The notes below the pieces were generated by a model, which saw only the letters and a list, made by a program, of their open reading frames with translations, made no database searches and was not told the DNA's origin. This document shows, piece by piece, positions 1 to 13,947 of a DNA stretch of 64,000 nt; positions within the stretch are counted from its first letter, which is position 1; each line of letters begins with the position of its first letter. A program made the translations under genes and the position numbers. Source of the DNA: Blakeslea trispora (Eukaryota > Mucoromycota > Mucoromycetes > Mucorales > Choanephoraceae). The stretch is taken from positions 1 through 64,000 of the forward strand of contig JAIWNE010000153.1 in assembly GCA_025331445.1 (NCBI GenBank). Reading direction: 5' to 3'.

Positions 1-588
1 AAATACAAAACCATTTTTCTGACAATACCATAACGAGGCATGTTGTTGAGCAGAGCTTTTCAAACACTGACCTTCCCAAATAGGAAGTTTTGTCAAATCG
101 ACTTTCAACAAAGCTTTGTCAGGATGAATTGCAGGTGAAGCGTAAAACTCTTTCTTATTCACAATGATGGTTTGACTAATAGCTTGATCACAAGCTTCTT
201 AAGAGACTAAGGAGATTTCAATAACGGTGCCTGTATGGTCGTCTGACAAAATCAGGCAGAGACCGATACCAAGAAGAAACTGTTCACTTAATTTAGACAT
301 TAAACAAGCAAAGCTCTTAGGAACATGATGAAATACAGAGCGATCTGTTGTTTCAGTCTTATGAACTACTGAATGGGCAGCTTCAATGGGCTGACCATTA
401 ATGGTTGAAGAACGATCCAAAACTGCCTCCTTACGGCTATGTGATGAGATAGTGGTTGCGGCATAAGTCTTTACTAGTGGCTTAGACCAAGAAGACAATG
501 AGATAGATGGAAGAAGGGAGGAAAAAGGAAGAGAAGGTGGAGGAGACGGTGGTAACTGAGTACCAGAAAGGGGCTTTATAGTGTTTTT
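1..588 (-). pseudogene. gag/ORF1-like retroelement reading frame, broken by a stop
   Basis: The minus strand is open from a stop near 588 to the window edge except for one in-frame TAA at 199-201. The first half is Ser/Thr/Pro-rich. After the stop the frame continues for about 65 codons with a segment (LLKVDLTKLPIWEG) that resembles the RNA-binding-like region of Mucoralean retrotransposon ORF1/gag proteins; that resemblance is from memory and weak. No ATG is obvious near the upstream end, so the start could be spliced or outside what I can define. It lies head-to-head with URB2. The frame is truncated by the window, so neither domain content nor family can be settled. It could also be an unrelated orphan gene with a short unrecognised intron over the stop. 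Confidence 0.35.
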
Positions 589-763
589 TTAGAATTGATG
601 TGGGGTTGTCTAGTGGCAACGGCCCAAAAGTGTTTTAGAGCGGAGGAACCATGTTTGAGACACTCAAAATATCTGCTTTTAACAAGAATTAATGTGACTG
701 CTCATTATTTTTATTTCAGATAAAAAGAGGATCTTACAACAGACAAGAACAAACTCATTGAGC

Positions 764-3700
764 ATGATTGAATTAACTTCTGAGAAGATTGCCAAGTCGC
801 TTAAAGGTGCTGGTCTCAATTCAAAACAGAGAATAGAGAAAGCACAAGAAGCTTGGTCAAATAATTCCATTTTCTTTCCAAACAAAGACGATTTCTTGTT
901 TGAGTGGATCTGTTCGGCTTTTGCTAAACCTAATTTGAAAAAGTAAGTCAATAGGCCTTTCCTTGATCAATACAAGCAAAACTCATGAATTGCATAGGCT
1001 GGATGACTGTTGCTTGTTTCAACTGCCTTATTGGACTTTATTGAGTGATCTGTTAGAACACTACGATGACAAGATCAACCGAGATTCGAACCAGTCAGCA
1101 CCCACTGTTCATGTCAATTTGATTGCTTCAGTTTCAACACTTTTACAGCATGTTTATAGAAACTGTCAAGATCAGCCTCTGATTCGACTTGATCTTTTGT
1201 CTGCTGTTCATCGATGCCTGGGAGTGTTACTTTCTGATCGTTTCGCGGTTTCGTATCGACCTGCTTTTGAGCATGTTTCGGCAGGTGTGGATCAACTCTT
1301 GACGTCTTTGACTACTCAGGTTGAGTTATGCTTGGAATCATTCAAGGAGCCCTTAGAGCAAAAGGTGTTATATAAGCTTGTTCCAACTGCATTAATGATT
1401 TTAAAGAAATTTGATGCACAACTTATTCTGGCTGCTAATCAGAAAAAGGTAATCAATAGATGCTAGAGAGAGAGAGATTAGAAAATATTGAACTGAATTT
1501 ATAGATCTTTTCTTCTATCGTCGACAAATCATTAGTCAAGTTATTGTGCGTTCGCCGAAGAATCCTAATAGTGGACAGTGCAGATCAAAATTTTCTTCAA
1601 ACATCGCGGCTGATTTCTGATGTTCTCTGCCATGTATTGTTTCACGCAGATACCATTTTGGAATATACGTCTGTCTTAAAAGAGTCAAGTTTAGATATGA
1701 ATGGAAACCCTGAAGTCAAGGTTAAGCAAACAAACTATGTCGTTCGATTATTCGAGACACTAGAATCTATGGTGACTGAAGACACAGAACAGATGTTAGA
1801 TGGTAAGCTTCTCTTGTTGAATAAGCTAGACACATTCAGACTGACAGAAATGTCTTGGTTTTTCAGCTATCGATATGATGCCTATTTTGTTTTCAGCTTT
1901 TATTAAAGCTTATAGACAGAAGCGCAATGCCAGTACAGCTGCAATGCAAGATATCAGTCGAATGGCTGAATTTGGGCTCTTTGTTCATTTGTTAAGAATT
2001 ATCAATCGAATGAAGGAACAGCAAGTTTCAGCTTATCTTCGAGTTGTTTGTCAGTTGTTAAAAGAAATTTTGCAGTTGAATGTATATAGTAGTCGTAACG
2101 ATGATATTGCAAGATCGCAACAGAATGTATTGCACGAAATTGCAGATAGCACAGTCATGTATTTGCAGAATGAAAAGAGTGAGTTCGTCGGGATAGGAGA
2201 GAGAAAACAAGAGGATCGCTACTTACACTATGATAGAATATGATCAGAGTTTAGCTTTAGATTTAGCAGATGTCCTTTTGAAAATCGATTTCTCATTGAT
2301 TGAAAACCGTATTCAAGAATTATGGCCCATCTTATTAAATGTGAGTGAAGCTAATGGAACATATCTAAGGAAAGACAGACGTATTGAAGTTTGCTTTTAT
2401 TGCAAAAATTAGCCTGTAGATTCTGCTGAGATGTCTTGCTTTCATTTTGCTAAATCGATTTTAAATACTTTTGCAGCATCAAGACAATTAGACGTATTTG
2501 TGATGGATCTCATCCGCCATTTAGACACATTATCAAGTGACATGTATAGCACGCTTAGAAAGCCTATGTTTGCAGAGCCATTCCTAAGAGAGTAAGGGCT
2601 AGATTTGTTTTTAATCATTTTGTTGAATTGCTAATGAAGCCTTGGATCAGATTTTCCTCTAGTATTGCTAAATCAATGCCTGTTGCTCAAGCTTTAGGCA
2701 TTTTCTCTGAACTTCAGAACAGCCTGATAGCCAAGAGATACAAGCTTAATGGCGAGCCCGCTCTCAAAAAACAAAAGAAAGACAAAGTAAAGGCAGACAA
2801 GAGTAACCATGTTTTTCTGCTTGCTCGTTATACGGTAGCCTTTACACATGCTCTCAAATTGAATCGCCATCAATTACGCACATTTGAACCAGCTGTTCAA
2901 TCTGTCTATCACGACTTTGTCAAACCAAGTATAGATGTATGGGTGTCAGTTAACGAATCTGCTCAAACCACTCTCTTGCCTGCTTTACATGTTCATTTTG
3001 CTCTTATGACAGTGTTTTTTGATCTTTATGCATCCAAATTCGAACGCGTAGAACTAGAATGGTTAGCTGATGTTTACATGCAAGTTTTTGATAACACCAG
3101 AGACATAAAGAATGTAGAATCCGCTATGATGATGGTTACTACTGTAGGTGGTTCTAAACGAGTATATTATAGAGAAGGAAAAAATTGGCTTATTTTCTTG
3201 TTTGTTCATATCAGGCTAATGTCATGCTTCAACATGCTTATTACGTATCACTCTTGCAACATACAGAAGCCAATCAAACAACCCACTTAGTCCAAAAAGT
3301 AGTTGACTATGTCATCGAATCAACCAATCATGATGTTTGGTATCAGAAAACACAGTGGAATGGATCTATGCTTGATCTGAATGACAGTAATGCAGTGAAA
3401 CTTGCATGTTGGAAGTTGCTATCTGATGAATGGTTTGATTGTGTCGTGTAAGTTTTTTTTTTTAAAAAAGAACGAACAAACAAACAAGCATTAACCTGTT
3501 CTCTCATTGTGTTTATTAGAAAATGTTTGGATCCTGCAAGAGCTCAAAAGATGGCGTCCATCGTTTTCGTATCACTCATGGATGATGACATTGTTTCTCA
3601 TGATAAAGTATCAGCTCAGCGACTCAATACTTGTTTGTTAAGATCGGCCAACTTTTATGAGGCTAGATGCTTTAAAGGTAATTTTAATTCAACTTGAACC

Positions 3701-6364
3701 TATTCAAGCTTGTTTGCTTATGGATATATGCTAGAGTGCAACCTACAGGCCATTTTCGATCTCTTTATCGGGTGCGCCGCTGATTTATCCAGTTCAAAAT
3801 CTAGCCAGATTTGCATGGTTGCAATGGATATGATTTCTAAATCGAATGCTACTCAGCCTTTTGTTGTTGAACAGGCAGCAGTACGGCCATTGTTAGATTC
3901 ATTAAAATCTTCAAAGGACTGGATGGATGTAGACAATCTGGGGGATAACACACACATGGTAGAAAAGATGATTAGCTTGATGAAGCTGCTTTTGATCTTT
4001 CCTATTGAATACTATGAAAAGAGTGAGCGTGCTCAAACAGTTTGTTTGGCAACATTGGTTGACATTTGGGTTTCTCACTATGCTAGTGCAAGTTCCTTGT
4101 CTCGCGCAAAACTGTCATTGATGTCTCGTATTCTACAATTGAGATTCATAGATTACTTTAGTATCCACAGTATTATGGTACGTTGTTTGTAAATAACACA
4201 CACACACACACACGTTCTATTGTAAACTCACTCTGTAATAGGGTCTTGATTCTCTTGTCTTGGACTGGCTTGTTTCTTCTAGTCAGGGTTGGGATCTAGA
4301 TGACTCTGGTTTGCTTGGTTCTCTTGAACGGACTACTTGTGAGATTGATCAGCAGGTGTTGCGCAAAATGATCATGAACGCTAGCTCTAAAACGCCTGAT
4401 CAGCATGCATCTACTTATCTTCACAATACCCTCCAACAACGCACTGCAGGCCTGGAGAAAGACGATAGTCAAATAACGCTTGTCAAACTCATCGATCTTT
4501 TATGTGCTATTAACTCTGTCTTAGCTCATCGGTAAGGCTTCCATTTGATCATGTATTTTGGGCTTACATTTTTATTTATTTATTTTAGTAAAGTAAATGA
4601 GGTTGACCTCTCAGATATTGTTTATGCTACTGATACCATGTCGCAAACCAGCCAGTATATTATTGCCTCGCTTCAAGCTGGAAAAACAATAGTTGACACT
4701 GTGTCGAAAAAGATCTCGGACAATGAGGATTCTAGGCAAAAGATTTTTGTTGATTATCAAGCTACATTTGTCACCATCAAGCACATTTTCCATTTGACTA
4801 GACTTGTACAAGAATATGCCCATATTGTTGGTCCTGCTGTAGATGAAGGTAAAATACATATACAACTGCAGAAGAGAAGAAAAAAAAAAACTCAGAAAAA
4901 GAGGGACTGATGGATTAATTGAAATGAATGGTTATAGTGATCGCAGCAGAAGAACTCTCCAAAACACTTACTAGCTTGGCATCATCCTTTATTCAGTTCT
5001 TGCAATCTGCCCTTCAGCCTAACGAAGCTGGCTATTCCATTGTGCTCAACATGACCACTGAATTCATCGCTGCTTTCTGTTCTATTTCAACACGTTATCA
5101 ACAAATTGATATAACTAAGCGTGTTCTTGCTGCTGTTTGGTTTGTATACTCGTTGGTCTATAAGACAGGTACAGATCAAACGATGTGCGTCTATGATACT
5201 CATTGTTCTGATGTCTTTTGTCTTCTAGGCGATCAATCATCTCTCAGTATACTCTCCAAAGCATTTGCATCCTGGATTCAATCGTTGTCTAAGGAGCAAT
5301 ACGAAATTGTCTTTCAAAGTTTTGTTGAACAAGCAGAAGAAGAATCAAACAACAGGGCAGACAACACAAGGGAAGAGCGTACACTAGTCTATTTATCCTT
5401 CCTATCTCTCCTACTAGCGCACTGTGCTGATGGTAAGTGAACACATACAGATGGAGGGGATATTGTACTTGTCATTTATACTCCATTGATAGCTGAAAAG
5501 AGTCAACTACGAAAACATATCCCAGCTATCATTCTAAAATTATCTATGGTTGCTGGTAAGACAACTTCTTTCAAATATATTCAAGAACTATTGAAATTAC
5601 TGTCACAATTGACAAACAATCAGGTAAACACATACATACATACATATATATACAATAACTTATTTTGTGCTTTTTTTTTCCTATAGTCTTATCATTTCAA
5701 AGATTATGATCTTTCGCTTTTATTGTCTTGTCTGCTACAAATTGCACATCCTACAGCCCCTGAAAGATTCAAGGGTCAAATTGATACAGAATCTGCCAAT
5801 AAGGCATTTTCTGATGTTTGTTCCATCTTGATTAACTTTGTTACACACCACAAAGAACAAACTGTTTATATGATGCCTCCTTTTATTGCGCTTGTTCAGT
5901 CATTGCTTCATTGTTTCAAATCATCTCACGTATCACTCGTGACAGGCAAGAAGCGCAAACAAGAGGATAAAACCAAAAAGAATGGCCGTGGCATCTCTCT
6001 GTTGACTCCATTCGCTCCTCTGAATGATGCATCAGCACAGCGTTATGCTCGTGTGCTCACAACAATACCACAAAAACAACATGCACTGCCTACTTCCAAG
6101 AGTGGACAAACATTGCAGAGATTGGTGGCTAAACATACACCCTCTATTCTGATTGAATATTTCAGTATTCAGTCGAATCCTAACATGAGCATAGTGACGC
6201 CTAGCACAAAATCAGTGTTGACAAATGCATTGTATGATATTTTAGACCTTTGTTCCGAGGCGGATCGCAACTATGTCTTGTCTTGTCTAGATGCATCCGG
6301 AAAGACCTTGTTCAAGAGCTTTTATACAAGTTGGAAAGAAAATCACAAATACACGGGTCAATAA
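764..6364 (+). CDS. URB2: Urb2/Npa2-like nucleolar pre-60S biogenesis protein
   Basis: About 1,500 residues from roughly 16 exons (approximate: 764-942, 998-1448, 1536-1802, 1867-2178, 2237-2340, 2413-2591, 2663-3152, 3215-3449, 3521-3678, 3750-4177, 4243-4533, 4591-4848, 4949-5167, 5230-5432, 5492-5622, 5687-6364). The start is ATG 764, followed by MIELTSEKIAKSLKG. The protein is an all-helical alpha-solenoid without a catalytic motif. Identification rests on the C-terminal Urb2/Npa2 domain: the last exon has a basic KKRKQEDKTKK patch and ends with the family signature region around LYDILDLCSEADRNYVLSCLDASGKT. Yeast Urb2 acts in the nucleolus in early pre-60S particles with Npa1 and Dbp6. 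Exons 6-7 and 9-10 have the least certain borders. It converges on MOT1 with stops 17 bp apart. Identity is fairly firm from the C-terminus; the poorly conserved N-terminal half is assigned by continuity. Confidence 0.82.
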
Positions 6365-6384
6365 AATGCTTGTTTATTATTTTA
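6359..6384. terminator. shared convergent 3'-end region of URB2 and MOT1
   Basis: The URB2 stop TAA (6362-6364) lies inside AATAAA at 6361-6366, and the MOT1 stop (6384-6382 on the minus strand) is 17 bp away. On the minus strand an AATAAA is read at 6376-6371. Both polyadenylation signals therefore sit within about 15 bp, so the two 3' UTRs must overlap. The signals are seen in the sequence; their use is inferred. Confidence 0.6.
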
Positions 6385-9300
6385 ATTCAGACTGTTGATA
6401 AAACTATCAATGTTGTACTCTTCTTCATAATCCTTTTCATCCCACAAGGTCTCTAGGTTCTCCAAAACAGCCTTAGCAGTACCAAGGCCTTCTCCAGAGG
6501 AACTGTCTTGATTCCTTGGCTTCTTGTTCTTCTTATCTTCACCCTCACTCACATTAAACAGATCCAAAATTTGATCGGTATCCATGCTCTGGAGACCAGA
6601 GTTCTGTTGGTTGACAACTGAATTGGCAATATTTAACTTGAATTTCTGTAGGCCCATGATCTTTTCTTCTAATGTGCCTCTGGTAATCAAACGGTAGACA
6701 TTCACTACTTTCTTTTGACCAATACGATGAGCGCGATCCATGGCCTGTAAATCCTTCATAGGATTCCAATCATGTTCTACAAAGATAACAGTGTCAGCAC
6801 CTGTCAAGTTAAGACCAAGACCACCGACATGCGTTGTCAGTAAGAGAACATCGATGGAAGGATCAGCATTGAACTTTTGAACCATCTCATGTCGTTTGTT
6901 TGAATCTACAGAACCATCCATGCGTAAATAACTCACTGTAGGCATCAGTGTCTTGAACAGATCATTCTCAATGATATCTAACATAGGTTTCAATTGACAG
7001 AAGATCAAAGCACGATGTTGACTGACAGCACCAGCAGCCATAGCCGTAGGATCAGAGTCAGATTCAGTTGTGGTAGCACCTATACCACATTCTCCCAATA
7101 ATTGCCTAAATAAGATGATGAGAAAGGATGTCTCTTATTTTGGTTTTTCAAGACTTACTTTAGGGCTTGTAGTTTAGGTGCATTTGAGATACTATGAATA
7201 CTTGTGTTGGTCTTTTGTAAGAATGATTCCACCTTCTTGTAATTAGGATATTTGTCACTAACAACAAGGGATGGATGATTACAGAGTCTTCTAAGGTATT
7301 GTAATGCTTGGAAAATATGAGTTGCACCTCTTGATTTATCTTTAGATGACTTGGTGGCTACAACATCGGTACCAAGATCCTGCTCAACCGATGATTTAGC
7401 TTGCGATTTTGCAAATTCATCATACAATGATTTCTATAGCCCAAAAAAGAAAAAGTTTAGCTTTATTTCCTTTTCTTTTTTCTTCTGTTCTTTCTTACCT
7501 GTAAATCACTCAACTCACAATAATAATCTTGAATAATTTTAGGAGGCAAATCATGTAGAACATCTTCCTTTAGTCTACGCAACAAAAAGGGGAGAACTTG
7601 CTTATGTAAGGCTTCTAACGCAAGTGCACCAGCCTCTTGCTCTTTAGATGAACTCTTGCTGTCTCTACTAGCCAAAATAGGTTTACCAAATCGCTCGTTG
7701 AAAATCTTTTCGGAACCAAGAAAACCAGGCATCAAAAAGTCAAATAGAGACCAAAGCTCCAATACATTGTTCTAATCATAAAAAAAAGGATTTAATTTTC
7801 ACGTGATTCAATCAACCATGAAGTTCATTTACCTGAATAGGTGTACCAGACAGAATAAGACGATGGTTTGATTTTAGTGTCTTGATTGCCTTTGTGATTT
7901 TTGTCTTGCCATTCTTGATGATATGGCCTTCATCAAGAATACAATAATTCCAAGTAATAGTGGAGAGTTCTTCAATATCGTTACGAATGATATCATAAGA
8001 CATGATGATAATATCACTCTTTGAAATAGAGGCACGAAGCCTTTTTGTATAAAGTTTGTGAATAACAAGGCATTCCCGAGAACAACGATATTTACCTCTT
8101 TCTTTCTGCAGGGCCACCCGTATATAACAAGGGCTTCAAGTTGCTGCAGTAATTCAGAATCTCATGATACCAGTGACCTGTCAAGGTGGGAGGACAAATA
8201 ACGACAGAGGGAATGGCTGTCCATTCAGGGTTTTTGGTCTCACTGAATTTCTGTGCTCTATAATAATGATCACCAGCAAGAATACAGATTGATTGAAGTG
8301 TTTTACCCAAACCCATATCTTAAAGAAAGAAAAAAAAAAGATTACCATGCATGTTTTGTTGGTTTTGTTTATCACTTACCATCACATAGAATACCATGTA
8401 AATGAAACTTGTTAAGGAAGGCCAGCCAGTTGACGCCTTCTTGTTGATATTTGCGAAGCTCTGCATTGATCTTGACAGGAATAGCATAGTTCTCCACTTT
8501 AGAGCTATCAAGCAATTGAGCCAAGAAGCGACGCTCTTCATCACGATGTGCAAGCATTTCTGCAGAAATGCCTGGAGGATCAGGAATGCCTGCTTCGAGA
8601 GGCACTAGCTTGATGAGTAGGGCAAAACAGTTGGTACAGGTCAATCGAACCCCTTCATCTGCATCACTCATTCTGCCCAAAATAGGCACAATCAAAAATA
8701 TCGTGTATGGCAAGATTTTAGTATCCAGCATTTGAACAAGATGATAGACAAGTTCAGAGGCGCCTTGTCGATCATAAGGGTTCAGTGTATTGCCAAGTTG
8801 AGGCAATATCTTATGCACAATCATTTGCATCGTTTCAGCCGTAATCACATTAGCAATGCCTGCCAAACAACGTGCGCTTACATGACGAATGACAGCATAG
8901 CAAGATTGAAGTGCTTTGCAGATATGAGGCACAATCTGAAGAACCTGATGATAGAGACCATGAGAGACATACGGAATAATCATGTTTAACACAGTCAATG
9001 AATCCACTACATCTTGACCTAAGGACATGTTGGCAGTAATGAGATGATCGCATTGTTCACTACCAATATCACCACCAGCAGAGGGTGGCAAGATAGGGAA
9101 GGCCTCCATCAATTTCTGGCTCACAAGCTCCTTCAGTTTAGGCACAATCTCAAACACACGGTCGCCAAAGGTATCGCAGAGCTGTCTTAGTGCAATCTCG
9201 GCACCACGTTTCATCAATTGAGCATCTTTTTGTTCTTGAGTCAAGACTTCCTTGACAGGAGGATGGTGCCCCTTGCCTGCATCTTCCTTTACAATAGACA

Positions 9301-12300
9301 TGATACCCAGTTTGGTTTGGTTTTCTTGCAATACAGGAGTGATAGATGAATCACTACACAAAAAGGTACACAAGTTCTTTACAATCTTGTCGTTTGGATT
9401 AGACCGAGATGTATTGCGCTCACAAAGAGCAATGAGGTCTGTTAGAGTAGCAGCGGAACGTTTCTGGAGCTCAAGGTTCTCTTCAAACTTGATGCTGTTC
9501 ATGACACTTCGAATGACAGGGTTAAGCTTGTCAGGTAAAACACCCAGTTCAACAACAGCACCTGCTGTACTAGCATAGACATTGATTTCAATCTTTTGCT
9601 TAAGCTCTTCAAAATAACCAATAGAAGCAACCACGCGTTTTTGGCGTTCCTCCAAGGCAGTGATGAGAGCAGCTCTTCCTTTACTACGAGGGACCTTGGC
9701 TAACAGTTGTTCAAACATCTCACCTACGACTTGAGTCGCTGTCTCGATGGTAAATAAAGGTCCCTGTTCAGGTAAAGCCTCGCCAGGGACAAGGTTAGGC
9801 AAAGTAGGGATCAATTCGATGGGTACCTTGGCTTCAGCATGAAAGGCATTAACAAGGTTTTGACATTCATTTCGAATCCGTTTCAGGACATGGACGAGTT
9901 CAAAATAGAAGCCAGTGGTATTGGCTTGAGCTGTCTCCAGATTGGCAATCATCGCTTGAGATAGGTTGCGGGGGAAATTGTGAGATTGAGCCAAGATCGC
10001 TTCAGCGGGTGCATGACTGATACAGTTGACATTGTATCGTGCCTTCAATACAGCCTTAGCCCATTCCTCTACAGCCATAGCGCCTAGTTGTCGTTTCAGG
10101 GCCCATTGCGATGTCAGCAGATTCAACAAGACTTCTTGGTAAGATACTTCCATGGAATCGTCCGGCCAAGTGCTCATGGCCATACCGAGGGCAGTTGTAC
10201 AAGCAATACGACATCGCATTACTTGATCTGTTGTGATCAATGAAAAGTCCTGAGCAATCATACCTGCATCTAGATTATGACCATCTCGGTTACCAGCTGC
10301 CTCTGTTTCGTTACTGCTTCGGACAGTGCTGTTGGTATTGTTTGTCATGGCCTTTTTGTTCTTTTTTCCTGTACCGACAGTAGGTGCAGATGTGGTTGTG
10401 GCAAATGTACCACCATTACCAAATGCACCGGGCGGTTTGTAGAAATAAGCAGCTGTATCCAGAGGTTGACCGATAGGTGTCATGGTGATCTCAAACCAGC
10501 TACCCAACCAATTTTGTGTGCCCTGAAGGATCAAGGCATTCTCTACTTTACCACCAATTGTCAATCCTTTCCAGACAGCCAATGTCTTTTCAATGATCTC
10601 CACTTTTTCTTCTACAATCAGGTTTTGAAACACAAGTCGATAGACACGCTCATCAATCCATTCGGATGTTGTACCACATTCAATGAAAGTCAAGAGTGTA
10701 TTCAGAACAGCAATACGTACGCTGGTGATTGTATGTCTAAAAAAGGGGTGCAGGCGAGGCACTAGCTCAGAGAGACTACAACCTTGACGCACGATATCCA
10801 TCACGCCTGGCTGTTCAAACATTTTAGCAATCAAGTCCATGACTGCACCTGTTGAGGCAGTCAAATCATCCTTCAGATCGATCAGACAATCCCATAGGGT
10901 GGTAATGACATCTCTGATTCTTTCTTTCGAGCTCATACGCACAAACTCAGCTGTGATAGGCAACAAGGTAGATGCACTCACAGCTCTCACATCGTCATCG
11001 TGATCGCGTAGACCCAAGATAACGGCACCTGTCGTACCATCCACCAACATCTCCACCAAATCTCTTCTAACAGCAACAGCGTACTTGAGGCCCAACAGGC
11101 CTGCATGACGCACCTCCCATACAGAGCGTTCACCACTGAAGGCGGGGTCATTTTGGTTGATCAATCGAAGTAGATGTTCATGCACTTTTCGTACTGAATC
11201 GGGTTGCATATATTGTAGTACAACACCGAGTGTTTGCGAGCACGTCTCGCGTACTGGACAGACCACTTGGTCTGACACAAAATCAGCAAATCGATCCAAG
11301 GCAAACACGCAGAGTAATCGAATGGCGACGTCTTCTAGCCATGCATTCTGTAGTTGTTCGTTCTTTTGTCTGCTGCCTAATCTCTTGCCTGCGCCCTGAC
11401 CGTGTGCTTTCAGGATCGAACGTAAACCAATACCTGCACCGTGACGAATTTCCCAGGCAGGGTCGAATAGATCCAAGCAGAGATGTTCGCAAATCATCCT
11501 GAATGGCCATTCACGTTGAATTCCATCTGTCTCTTCTGTCTCTGAAGGTGTAGGCTTTTTGACCTCGACAACAAATTTATCTGACTGAGGTTGTGCTGTG
11601 AATTCGAATTCTGTGGATAAAAAGATCTGATTTAGAACAGTGGTAACATATAGACTATTTACCCTATTACCTTCTTTACTTTCAATCTTGATAGCCTTTG
11701 GCTCTGACTTTCCCTTCAAATCCATCACACGTACTCTAGTATGAAAAGAAGGTGGTGGTAAGCTGTGCTCATGAACAAGTAGAACAGTATCACTTACTTT
11801 TCTTTTTTACTCTTCATCTTTGACTCTAATTTCATTTTACGCTTCAACATATTACGTTCGCGTGCAGATAAACCTGCCATATTGATTTCTGCTACAGCAG
11901 GTGTAGGCACTGCTGAAGAAGAGGTAGATGTAGAGGGAGAAGGCGAAGGACTTTTTGTCTCTAATTTAATGTTGGTAGACTTGTTTTGCTTTGTGTCTAA
12001 ATCTGCATCATCCACCAAATCAACTAATGAATTGCATCAATAAGCTTATTTCTCTCTCTTGTCATGCTGCTTATTTTTCTTTACCATCCATAAATTGACT
12101 AGCTAAACCTAGACGTTCTTTCAGATTGCGTCTCTGAAGCTCTAAACGTTCTTGTGGTGTCATGTCTGAAAAGTCTATATCATATTCTTTTCCTGCAGAG
12201 CCTAATAAAAGCTTGCCATGCTGAAGTACAGAAGCAAGATCAAACTGGCTAAACTGTAACTTGTGTAAATCTTCTTCTTCTTCTTCTTCATTGAATTGGC

Positions 12301-12650
12301 CTGCATTAGCTGTGTCATTTTCTGGATCCCATATGGGTACATTGACTGCAATAGACTCTAATGCTTGTCCTGCTGCTAAACGCGTATCCCAGACTTTACT
12401 TCTTAAATGAACAACTACCTACAGAAAAAAGTTAGTGTAATTTTATAGTGAAAGGTGTTTATTTTACTCTTGATAGTAAGTTGTACAATTCTCCTGGATG
12501 TTGTTTTTGAATTTCGCCCAACTGTTGTGCAGCAGTGCGTCTGACAGCCGTAGTAGAACCTGTGTCTAACAATAACACTAACCGATCAAGTCTATTGAAT
12601 GGATCAGTATAGCACTATGTGCATTATTGTCTACCTCACCTTGTGGTCAT
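6382..12650 (-). CDS. MOT1: Mot1/BTAF1 TBP-associated Snf2-family ATPase
   Basis: About 1,890 residues from 11 exons; yeast Mot1 has 1,867. The start ATG (12650) heads an 11-nt coding exon (12650-12640, MTT plus AG) joined to 12591 to give MTTRLDRLVLLLDTGST, the family N-terminus. Then come a HEAT-repeat scaffold, mostly in one 3.2-kb exon (11610-8380), and a Snf2 ATPase: Walker A DMGLGKT (exon from 8318), DEGH box, LSGTPIQ, LRRLKEDVL, and in the last exon the C-lobe motifs HVGGLGLNLTGAD and DRAHRIGQ. The C-terminus LWDEKDYEEEYNIDSFI matches the TBP-clamp/bridge tail. Mot1 uses ATP to strip TBP from DNA and so redistributes transcription initiation. One small intron (about 11670-11611) reads through in frame, which can mislead gene finders. 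Very confident. Confidence 0.95.
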
Positions 12651-13947
12651 TATATATATATTTAATAAAGAAAAAAAGAAAGAGAGAGGGAAAGGGGTAT
12701 TTGTTAAAAAGAAAAGACACTACACTACACTACACTAAACAAGAAGAATGAACAAGAAAAGACAACTGTGTGCTAAAACAGTGGCTTTCTGTAATACAAA
12801 TACTGTTTGAAAATGTGTCCGATACAACATGCAGTCAGACCTATAGCTTTGGCGCTTCCAGACAGATCATTGGCTGAAAATATGTATCAGGACAATGTCA
12901 ACAGGCAACCTTCAATGTGAAGCCTGCTGCCTTTAGCCAATCTTCAGATGAACCTTTTTGATTCATTTTTCTTCTTCTCGCAGTGTATCTCATTGATATG
13001 AACAAGCATAATTCTTGAAGTTCCTTTTTTATTCTTATAAAGAGTTTTTTTCAAGTGTTTTATTCTCACATTGAACTGTTATTAGTTGCCATAAGATTCA
13101 TTTGTTCTTTTTTTTTGTAGGGGAACAGAAAGGCTTGCTTCATACAGTCAAAACATGTCTTTATTCAGCTGCTTTTCTTCTTTAGGCCCATCTTAACACT
13201 TGTTGTTTTCTGCTTTTTTCAACAGCTTCAAAAAATAGGTTTCATTTGCTTTGGCTATCGTATTGAGACAAAGACACCCTTAGTATGCAAAGAGAAAAGT
13301 TTGACATGAATCATTCTCAATCAACCCGCAGTAAAAGAAAAGTGAATAAGATGACATTCTTATATCGAAAAAAGCATTCATTCCAATGGTATACAAGCAT
13401 TTATAAGTAAATTCAATTGACACGATGTTCCTTTTTGCTTCATCACAAACAAAGAACCGGCTCTTTATACAAAATAATAATAATAGACATCAATCAATAG
13501 ACAAAATGGCTTGCGGAAAGGTTGCTAATGAGAAAATGGTGGTTACCTACTTTCATACTCCTTTGCGTTAATCCCATCAAGAAGGCTTAAATGTTCAAGG
13601 AATTATCATTTTTGCCCTCCCAAAACAAATAAAGAAATATAAAAAAAAACGAATGCTGCTCTAGCTAAGCACTTTTATATTGCAAAACCGACATGCGCTA
13701 ATTTACTGAAATCATCAAAAGAGAGCGAATGTAATAAAACCACTGTAGCCTGCTTAAAAAAAAGGCTTTAGAGTGTCGCCTTTTCTTCTCGTCCCCTCTC
13801 CTTCCTTTTTTTTCCCTTTCACAGAATATTCTTCCACTTTAGTCAATTTAATTCAATTGTCAAATTCTATAGTCTTGACTGGTTGCGTCTTTTTTTTTTT
13901 AAAGAAAAAATTGACAGTTGTTACTTTCTATTGAATATCTCTGCTTT
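12651..13947. other. MOT1-HIS3 intergenic region, no gene seen
   Basis: Low-complexity AT-rich DNA with many T/A homopolymers. It must hold the MOT1 promoter (right of 12650) and the 3' end of HIS3. I see no coding stretch, tRNA-like sequence or repeat beyond a short TACAC run near 12720. Confidence 0.5.
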
